Assembly: GCF_000344685.1 (NCBI RefSeq)
Contig: NW_006920415.1
Coordinates: forward strand, 1,388,883 to 1,452,882
DNA length: 64,000 nucleotides
Reading direction: 5' to 3'
DNA from: Gloeophyllum trabeum ATCC 11539
Lineage: Eukaryota > Basidiomycota > Agaricomycetes > Gloeophyllales > Gloeophyllaceae
Positions within the stretch are counted from its first letter, which is position 1. Every line of letters begins with the position of its first letter. Below, piece after piece: positions 56,205 through 64,000 of the stretch. The notes under the pieces were generated by a model. The model ran no database searches and was not told where the DNA came from. It saw only the letters and a list, made by a program, of their open reading frames with translations. The position numbers and the translations under genes are program-made.

Positions 56205-57464
56205 CTAGGACAGGTCGGGGGCAAGGATGCGCCTAATTGGGCGCGCCTTTGATCGGCTGTATGGATGGAAGGCGACCTCAGCGGTAACACGGAGTCGAGG
56301 AATAGAACGATTGACAGTTCGCGGCTTGTCAAGAGCAGAATAGACATCACCCGACGTATCGGACAACGTGCGGGAAGATTCCGAGCCGACGAAGCTGGGC
56401 TGGATGTCCCAGGACGAAGAGGCCAACCGACCGTCGACCTTCTTCATCGCCATTCGAAGAGCAACCTGCCACTGCCGCTGCGAATACCTCGCAGGATCGA
56501 GTTGCTTCTTGAAGCGATATTCCAGCATCGCGACGACGATGATCTCCGGGTCGAGAATGAGCTCGCGGTATAAAGACGGTAGTCGAGGGATAACCATCTT
56601 GTACGCGTTGACTTCGCGAGCGAGGGGCATGACGTTAGGGCGCTGCTTGTACTCTTCGAAGAGCTTCGCCAATCTCTCCCAATGCCATGTCTCCCCATAC
56701 CTTTCCAAATCTTCGTCTTCGTCTTCTCCGAATACTAGAACGGTTGAGGCGTCCAGTAAACGAACACCTTTATCCGTGATGATAACGTTCGTGGTAGTAA
56801 TACCTCGGTAGACGACACGATGCTTCTGCAAGTCGGCGAAGGCATCGTAGAGGGCTGCGCGGTCGTGGTACTGCACCACGCGTCCCACTGGGATCTCGTA
56901 CATGATGCCAACGACCCCACCGTTGCTTGTAACAATGCCAAGGACTTCGAATGAGTACCCCAGGGCCGTAAGTGTTCGTGCGCCGTCGATTTCGCTGGAG
57001 ACCATGTCGGCCACCCATGACTCAGGTGAGTCCATGATCTTGAGGTTAACTTCCCGCCCGCGCCATATTCCTTCCCGATATATTCGCTGATCGAGCCAGC
57101 GGGTGACATCAATCTCTTTAATGTCCACCGTCGGTGCCCAGAGATGGCAAGTGAGCGGTCTGGGGACCTTGTTCCTGTACATAAGCCGGTAGCTGCCGCT
57201 GCTCTCGCGCACCAGGTACGCGTAATTCGTCCGCCCCCACTCGATGCTCCCAAGCATCGTCTGGATGATCTCGACATCGAAAGCGGTGTTATCCCTGTAC
57301 TCCTGGCGCCGCTCGCTATTTTGACCCAACTGACCCAGGAAAGATCTCGTTTGGATGGTTAGGGTGTAGCTCTCGCACCGGAACACATGAATAGGCCCGT
57401 CCCGGTCGTTGAAGACCCCGAAATAAACGACGTCCGGGGGCGATGGCTTTGTGGGCGCGTCCAT
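56205..57464 (-). CDS. Diverged protein-kinase-fold protein (likely pseudokinase), copy 1
   Basis: Single exon, 419 aa. The N-terminal third is unrecognised. From about residue 130 a kinase-like core can be traced: IWRGREVNLKIMDSPESW (VAIK-like strand with Lys), an alpha-C-like SSEIDGARTLTALG, and GIMYEIPVGRVVQY (hinge). A catalytic-loop equivalent VVYRGITTTNVIITDKGVRL follows, where HRD is YRG and the loop Asn is kept; then LLDAS stands in place of DFG. Loss of the catalytic Asp indicates a pseudokinase. A paralog lies at 60.1-61.5 kb in the same orientation. Such kinase-like families are locally expanded in polypore fungi, and their function is unknown. The C-terminus is basic. Confidence 0.72.
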   Translation of the reverse strand: MDAPTKPSPPDVVYFGVFNDRDGPIHVFRCESYTLTIQTRSFLGQLGQNSERRQEYRDNTAFDVEIIQTMLGSIEWGRTNYAYLVRESSGSYRLMYRNKVPRPLTCHLWAPTVDIKEIDVTRWLDQRIYREGIWRGREVNLKIMDSPESWVADMVSSEIDGARTLTALGYSFEVLGIVTSNGGVVGIMYEIPVGRVVQYHDRAALYDAFADLQKHRVVYRGITTTNVIITDKGVRLLDASTVLVFGEDEDEDLERYGETWHWERLAKLFEEYKQRPNVMPLAREVNAYKMVIPRLPSLYRELILDPEIIVVAMLEYRFKKQLDPARYSQRQWQVALRMAMKKVDGRLASSSWDIQPSFVGSESSRTLSDTSGDVYSALDKPRTVNRSIPRLRVTAEVAFHPYSRSKARPIRRILAPDLS

Positions 57465-58207
57465 CTGGATACTGGTAGACTGCAGAGCTCAGCCGGACAT
57501 CAGATACACGTGTAGAGCAGTGCAAGCTGGCCTCCACCACGGGCGCTCATTCCAGCGCCCATCGATTCGCTCAGAAAGGCAGGACGCATCTGGCAGAGGC
57601 AGACGGCACGTGACCGGCACGTAGAGGAACTTCGCCGCGGAGGAGTACGTAGTGGTCCGTGGATCCCCCTTCGCATGCTTTCAGCGGCGTAACGGCGATG
57701 GAGGAGAGGTCGGGGATTCTAGCTCTATCGATATCCCAAAATGCGGTGAAATCGTGAACTCGATTTTGACCCGGGTCCTGGAAGAAACGTCTCTCCTGCT
57801 CCCCAAACGAAGCAAACATGCGCGAATAGTATGTCATGCAGTCCAAACAAGTCTGTTTACTTCACTCAACTTGGTGCTCAGATGTATACCACAGCTGCCC
57901 AAGATGTTATGATGACAGGTGGCGACGCCTCTCAATGCTCGCTGGAGGCGGATTTCCTCACAGCCTGCTACCAAGCACACAGGCAACTCTTATGTACGGG
58001 ATCCTCAACGTATGAACAGCGCGAAGGTGAACCAACGCAATATGGGTCCCCTACGCCACAACTCTATCTTGATGTATGTGTGCGTAAGTCACATCTGTTA
58101 CCTCAGCCGGTAACAAGCAGGGATACATTTGCCCTGAAGATTTGACGCCTGATTGGTCTTTAAATGGTGAGTCTTTACCGTGAAAGAATGTTGAGATTGT
58201 GCCGGAC
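57465..58207. other. Promoter region and possible upstream exon of the Cys-rich gene
   Basis: The 57831-58145 plus-strand frame (starting MSCSPNKSVYFTQLGAQMYT) might be an upstream exon or a separate small gene, but it has no recognisable motif. Nothing else is supported. Confidence 0.3.
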
Positions 58208-58504
58208 ATGTGTCATTATCTTAGGATCGTCTTTCTCTGTCATAAAGGTACAGAAACGCACATCGAGCGTATGTGCCCCATCGCGCTGTCGGGCAGGAAG
58301 TGCACCCACCAGGATAGCATCCGCACTATCGAAGACCCAGGACCGTGTCAGGGCTGCCGCCAAAGAGTCATGGTGCTGGAACTTGATCCTTGGTACGTTC
58401 AATATATTTTTACTCCCGATGGTTTGGCCTTGAATCCCTATTTTATGCAAGGTCTCCGGCAACGATACCCCGAGGTTGCCTCACCCCATGTCCAGAAACT
58501 TTAA
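58208..58504 (+). CDS. Small Cys-rich protein, putative zinc-binding
   Basis: A 98-aa frame starting MCHYLRIVFLCHKGTETHIE with cysteines spaced C-x(9)-CH-x(9)-C-x(9)-C-x(16)-C-x2-C (RMCPIALSGRKCTHQD, then GPCQGCRQ). The ordered Cys/His spacing resembles small fungal proteins with a CGH...C...C...CxxC arrangement that probably bind zinc. A donor-like GTACGTTC follows LDPW, so the 3' end may be spliced differently and the frame after 58390 may not be coding. Isolated between the two pseudokinase genes. I do not recognise a named family. Confidence 0.42.
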   Translation: MCHYLRIVFLCHKGTETHIERMCPIALSGRKCTHQDSIRTIEDPGPCQGCRQRVMVLELDPWYVQYIFTPDGLALNPYFMQGLRQRYPEVASPHVQKL

Positions 58505-60101
58505 GGCATGCCAGATGGCAGCTACTCTCGGTAAATGATGTGCTGTTTGTGGATGAGTCGTTCCCGGAAGCCTCGCGTAACGAACACCGCGAGGACGGAA
58601 GCGACCTCGGACATTCACGATCGTTCGTGGAGAGGAAATTCCGCCCTCTTGTCCCAATTTAAAATGCGATCGACGCCCATGGCGTGGTAGGTGTTGCTCG
58701 GGCTCTACGGGGCATACTCTCCATCGTCAGGCCCCAAAGGAACATTACGCAATGCCTACGCCGCCGCACTCTTTCTATCGCCGCCCCGACATCTCCCCCG
58801 TCCCGCAATAGCTAATAATCACTCTAATCACAGTCGGCTCAAGGCAGCTTAATCTCGGGCTGGTGGATCAACAGCCACCACTCGCCACACGCCCCCGCAC
58901 TCGATCAATCATACGCTACCCCGAGAACTATAATATCCGCCACTCCTCCCCTCTCTACAGCACATCAAGTATATTGTGGGCGCACCCTCACGCCAAAATA
59001 CAACATTACATATCATAGTACGAAGCAAGCTAATGGCAGCACATCGCATCCCGTCCGGAACGGACCTTTCTGATCGCACTAGATATTTATCGACATCCTC
59101 GCAAACTTCACTGGACAATGTACTGTAGTGATGTTACGTAGTCTACAATTACAGGTGTAGCGCAGTAATCTCTCACTTGATTAAATGGCAACTAGGCCCA
59201 AATCTCCCATGTCTCCTGCTTCTTTCTTCCCTATGAAGTTACAGGCAGCGCAGGAAAATCCAATGGATCCTGGCTCTACCCGGTAACAGTCGCGAAGGCA
59301 GTTGTGCTTAAGCTATAACATGATCGCCACTCTGTGCGCGCCAGAAACTCAACCACACACCACTCTTGAGCGAGAGGCTCCGCTCCACCGCCAGATTTTC
59401 GCCGTGCCGTGACTGCCTCGGGCAGCGCGGGCAGAAAACCAAGTACCCGCTCTATGCTTAATAAACCACAAAAGTCAATGCCGCAATGCCCCAAAGGCTC
59501 TATTTCTCTCATATATGAGTGTAACATTTTACTAGTATACTTCTTCAGCTCCTCCTTCATCCATCGTTTACAACGAAGTTCCCCGTTAGCGTGGATCGTT
59601 GACGAGAGTTTCCCTAACATGCCACTTAGTCTATATCAAATTTTCTGACCATTTCCCTTCAACCTTCGAGAATCCTGGGCCCCCACAAGATTTTGAGGGT
59701 GGATTATAGGTCCATATGGATCCAACATGTGGCGAGACCTTGTATTTTGTGGCTGTGCTATGCACGTGTAGACCCGAGCTTCTCCCGATCGACCGATTGA
59801 TCATAGCCGCAAGCCACAAAGTCCAAACAACTACATATCAGGGAGCAGAGGATACACCAAGGAACGCAGTTGATACAAAACTAGGTCATGAGGACGACAG
59901 AGATAGCAAGAAAACAAGATGATAGCAAGCGGAACAACCCTTACAACGAAAGCAGAAAACTTTGACTCGAGTACCTAAATGTAGACATACCCGACCACAA
60001 CATCGGGAATCAACTTGGAAACAATACTTATATGAACGAATCAAAGATGAATGACGGCATAGCTTAATAGATCCAACATTAATCTGTCGATCCTACACTT
60101 T
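58505..60101. other. Intergenic stretch
   Basis: Short frames only and moderately AT-rich. No gene, tRNA or repeat recognised. Confidence 0.45.
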
Positions 60102-61503
60102 CTAATCCAGGATCTCCTCGAGGCGGCCAGGTTCAGTGTCATGTAGCCCGGCCGTATCTCGCATGCGCTTCGCGTACTTGACGCTGTTAAGCAAAATAAG
60201 TTAGACGCCTGCAAGAAAAGTGAGCAACGATAGCTCACAGATCCTCCAGAGTGGGAGCCAGCAACTTCTTCTTCGCCTTGGGCTTGAGGGCGACCGGCTT
60301 GCTCTTCAGTATGGTCTGTCGGTCAGGTATCCCGACAGAGAGCATCCCCGGCTTGCGTCGGGAGACGATGAGTGGTCTGTCCTCCGACGCGTCTAGATCT
60401 CCTTCGGTATTTGCGAGGAGGAGTCGCTGCTTGTGCTTGGCAACCTTCTTTGCTTGAGACTTGATAGTGAGCTCTGCAGCATACTTCCGCATCGCCCTGT
60501 GCAGTATTTGCACATAATTTAACCACGGTAGCAGTTCTTTCTCATAGTATGACGTCAGGGAAGGTCTACAGCGGGCATTAGGGAAGATGAGGTGAGTATC
60601 GGATATGGACTGGAGGTGATGTTCCATGTGCTCCGGGACGTCCTTCAGCTGGTCGAAGATATCCTGGAGTGCCTTCCAGTGGTACTCCTCCGCTCTGCGT
60701 TCCAGCTCTTCAAGCTCGTGAGGCTCAAAGTAGGCTATGCTATAGTCCAGATAGATGAAGCGCACTTTTCCGTCGTCGGTAATAATAATGTTGTGCGCGC
60801 GCATGCTATAGTAGAGAAGGCCATTGCGCTGGATTTTTGCAACGGCATCGTACACCAGCGAGCGGTCGCGGTACTGCACAGTTCGCCCATGCGGGCGCTC
60901 CCACATCCAGCCAGTCACCCTGCCCTCGATGGTGACCAAGGCGAGAACTTTGAACGTGAGATCCAGGTTGCGCAGCATGAAGTACGCGGCGTATTCCGAG
61001 AGCAGGTCCTGGACCCCACTGTGGTGGTTGCACCACGCGTAGCGGAAGCGCACGTTCTGCCCGCGCCACACGCCTTCGCCCTCGTCGTAGCTGAAGTAGC
61101 GGTGGACTTCGATCTCCTTCTCGTCAACTAATTGCGCCCAGTGATCTGTAACAATCTCTGCCCGTTTCCTGTCTCGGTACACTAGGTAGTACCCGTTGCG
61201 GTCCCGGACCACATATACCCAGTTCGCCGACACGCGGTCGAACTCGATTTGCGGTAACATGGACATCACGACCTCGAACTCCAGCTCCGTCAGATACTCC
61301 CATCTTCCGGGGGTCATGCCTGGAGTCTCGGTATCTAGCGGGCCCGTGTACTGCACTTGTACCATGATCTTTCGCCCATTCTTCATCAAGGCGAACTGCA
61401 GAGCTCGCGAGGTGTCGAACCGGTCCCGTCCTATGTATAGGATGCCTCCATTGTCTATGGCATTCTTGTAGTCTCGGACGTCGAAGACATGGACCATCGA
61501 CAT
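60102..61503 (-). CDS. Diverged protein-kinase-fold protein (likely pseudokinase), copy 2
   Basis: Two exons, 61503-60239 and 60183-60102, give 448 aa in closed frame; the last exon reads VKYAKRMRDTAGLHDTEPGR and ends LEEILD. The core parallels copy 1: VWRGQNVRFRYAW, LLSEYAAYFMLRNLDLTFKV, GWMWERPHGRTVQYRDRSLV and a catalytic-loop equivalent LLYYSMRAHNIIITDDGKVR. HRD has become YSM with the loop Asn retained, and YLDYS replaces DFG. The beta3 Lys is also not obvious, so catalysis is unlikely. The C-terminus is Lys-rich (KPKAKKKLLAP). The ATG chosen (MSMVHVF) is the first in-frame Met. Confidence 0.74.
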
Positions 61504-63381
61504 GATGTTCGATATCGGTCGCCAAGTATACAAGCGTAACTGATTGCACAAAGGGACCTCCCAGAAGATGGGGGATGTTCAAGTTGGCGCCTGGAGAAAG
61601 CGGGGGTTTCCCACACCTTGCTGTCCTTTCGCCCTATTGTTGCGTTTGCGGTCTATCACGTTTCTGCCCTGTCTTGTCATTCTGTGGGCGTTGAAGAGGT
61701 CGAGAAAGAGGTTCGCAATCAACTTCTATTGACTCTTCTGGCCACGAGGCCGGACAACGGTCCGTATATCAAGTTTCCCAGGATGTAAGTTGGCGGCGGC
61801 GAACTTCACTTTCGTCCGTCCATTGTCAAGAGCTCGCTCCTCCCTAGCGACACATTATACTGCAGGGGATATGCTTGCACTCAAGGACGCCCACAGAGCG
61901 ACGGACGGCTCTGTCTTCTCTGTGATGCAGACTGGATGATGAGTAGTTAAACAGCCTGTCCCAGGCCAACCCGTCAACCAGCCATCTTGCAGACTCGTCT
62001 GCGTGAATGCCGCATAACCACCGTGGCTATTATCGTGAAGCTCCCCGGTCCACTCAGGTCAGCCTTTTAGTCGTCTACCACCTCCATAGCGATGCCCTCG
62101 CCCCCAAGGCGAAGGGTCAGAGAGTCGGCTCGGATACTCGAAAGGTGAACGATCATCTCCTTTGTATGGAGCAGTTAGTCACCTTTTATTGCGACAGGCA
62201 TACCAGGCAAACTTTCCGCACAAAAGAGGGTCCCTCGGTACAAGAATCTGTCGAGCCTTCCGGTTCTGGCGAGCCTTCTAGGCGACACGGCCCCGCAATC
62301 TTCGAGCGACCTCTCACGACCGCTATACTGCTTTGCTATTCAGCATTATTTTTATTTCTGCTACTCCGCGCTCCACGACCTGTACGATCGATTTGCCACT
62401 TCTGCTACCTCCTCCACGTTAAGACCCTCTGGCTCTGCCTGCACGCCATCAATCATGTCTCTGTTAAGGGCGATTCCTTGGTGTTCCACTATTGGGCTTT
62501 GAAGACCTGCCTACGACTCAACCCAACAATATATTTTAAGACAATTCTACCTGAAGACCCGGCTATAAGTGGCTGGCTCTTTCTTACGACCCTTGCGCCA
62601 GGCGAAATCCGACGTTTCTCCGCTCTGCTAACGACCTTACGACACCCGTCATCCGACTCCCCTGTGCCCGCGCTGGTGCTGTCAATCTGGCTGATGCTTC
62701 GACCTCAATCAGGGTCACTCTTACGTCCCCCAGGTCCTCAGTCGCATCAGTACTCTCCGGCTCCCAACCACATCTGTCTTGGGCCTTCTACTCGGCGGAC
62801 CCAATTCTCTCCCGGTGCTCCCTGCGAATTCCATAACAGGATCATGACTGTCCTCCCTCTCAGCACCCTCAACCACTTCCATGAAGAGTTTTCAGGAAGT
62901 ATCTTATCTCCTAACGTCCTCATGACTCTCGTCATTGCTGTTTTCTCATCTCTCAAGCACGTTATTTTTACTCTTAAAGTCAAGATTCTTGTGCGTTAGT
63001 CATCTACCCTATCCAATGCTACTAGCAGGACACTCTTCCCGGTACCTGATCCGTATAATTGCTTGGAGTTACGCTGCTCTTATTGTTTTATCCCTATCTC
63101 TGTCTCTGACCTGCATTGTGCATCACTGCTGCATCGCTTGTTCCCTTGTCTTTCTCTGAACAAATCCTCTGCGAATCGAATTTGTGGTGTGATGTCAGTA
63201 AGCAACGCAACCCGGGCTCGCTACGGATCTGTATACGACATTCAAGACTCTCGCCCGAGCGACGGACCTATATATGGTAGCATCGGATCGGAGGCGCGTC
63301 CGATTTAACCTCCAATCACTTATAAGTCCAGGCTCCTAAACCACCGTCCTTAGCGTTCTCGCTCCTCCTTTACTAGGGCGC
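61504..63381. other. Region with a long unrecognised frame
   Basis: A 330-codon plus-strand frame (62007-62999) starts MPHNHRGYYREAPRSTQVSL and includes hydrophobic stretches such as AILLCYSALFLFLLLRA. The DNA is pyrimidine-rich and the composition (many Leu, Ser, Pro, His and Arg) is what a chance frame in CT-rich DNA gives. I do not call it a gene. Nothing else is recognised. Confidence 0.3.
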
Positions 63382-63554
63382 ACGTGCAATGTTATGTAAT
63401 ACAAATCTATTTTTAATTTATTACCGGATACAGAACGAACAGAGGAGGAGAACGCTATAGGACGGCTGGAAGAAATCGTCTCCCCGAGATCACCGAGTAT
63501 GACTAAGCATTCCGAAAGCGGTAGCGGCTGAGGCCTTCCACCAGCAGTCGGCGG
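63382..63554 (+). repeat. Left arm of a large inverted repeat
   Basis: About 173 bp nearly identical to the reverse complement of 63829-64000, differing by one base in an A/T run. It starts ACGTGCAATGTTATGTAATA. The arms are separated by a 274-bp spacer. Confidence 0.9.
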
Positions 63555-63828
63555 CCAATGCAAGGAGCACCTGAAAACTAGGAGGGGTAAAAACTATATA
63601 GAAAGGCATAAAATGCTATCTTACTGGTACTCCCCCAGTGTACACACCCCCCGTGAACTATTGTCCCTCAGAGGAATTTATCATGGCTTGTGAACCCAAT
63701 GTTCAGCCCTCAGTGACACTGTCAATGCTTGTATTTGCTTTTGTCTATGTCAGACCATTGGTGCATTATATACAAATAGAATGTGCTTCAAACTCTATAG
63801 GTATGCGCGCAACTGCTTGTACTACATC

Positions 63829-64000
63829 CCGCCGACTGCTGGTGGAAGGCCTCAGCCGCTACCGCTTTCGGAATGCTTAGTCATACTCGGTGATCTCGGG
63901 GAGACGATTTCTTCCAGCCGTCCTATAGCGTTCTCCTCCTCTGTTCGTTCTGTATCCGGTAATAAATTAAAATAGATTTGTATTACATAACATTGCACGT
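63829..64000 (-). repeat. Right arm of the inverted repeat (reaches window end)
   Basis: Reverse-complement twin of 63382-63554. It ends exactly at the window edge, so the true outer limit is unknown. It may be a foldback or MITE-like element, or two oppositely oriented copies of a short interspersed repeat. Confidence 0.88.

Noticed and set aside
62007..62999. 330-codon plus-strand open frame with hydrophobic stretches
   Set aside because: Composition is what CT-rich DNA gives by chance; there are no motifs, no splice context and no paralog in the window.

Overview
The window is eukaryotic and fungal, most likely an agaricomycete basidiomycete (Polyporales would fit). The genes are broken by many 50-65 nt GT-AG introns and have moderately GC-rich exons. 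Recognisable proteins include a CBF1-type bHLH factor, a KRE6/SKN1 beta-glucan synthesis protein, a SET5-type methyltransferase, BAG-domain proteins and a membrane-anchored composite amidohydrolase. Functions are inferred from motifs read by eye; no database search was possible. Exon models were checked by reading-frame closure.

Layout. 1.1-3.7 kb: first member of an unrecognised membrane-protein family (family M) with a repeated exon/intron-like array downstream. 4.1-5.1 kb: broken gene of unknown function. 5.7-7.4 kb: tandem pair of SRPBCC-fold genes sharing a 12-nt microexon. 7.7-12.2 kb: BAG-domain gene divergent from CBF1; their shared promoter holds heat-shock-like elements, a TATA box and a CACGTG E-box. 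12.4-16.0 kb: 15-exon amidohydrolase. 16-27.5 kb: two more family M copies, each with its own 3' array and a decayed relic. 27.5-30.3 kb: no convincing gene. 30.3-33.3 kb: acidic nuclear-type protein with DUF3820-like motifs. 33.7 kb: intron-containing tRNA-Asp. 34-42.6 kb: graveyard of duplicated medium-chain reductase copies and a P450 fragment around one intact reductase. 43.3-44.8 kb: SET5-like gene. 45.3-47.9 kb: second BAG-domain gene with its own heat-shock element. 48.8-51.5 kb: KRE6/SKN1. 52.2-53.7 kb: hAT-like transposon interrupted by an assembly gap. 56.2-61.5 kb: pair of diverged pseudokinases flanking a small Cys-rich gene. 63.4-64.0 kb: large inverted repeat running off the window.

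Two themes stand out. First, family M is a lineage-type local expansion in which the coding genes and a structured, apparently spliced, non-coding 3' repeat array have been duplicated together. Second, microexons of 11-14 nt recur in three unrelated gene families. Both N-gaps are flanked by identical sequence (455 bp and 406 bp), so they are probably contig-end overlaps rather than missing DNA.
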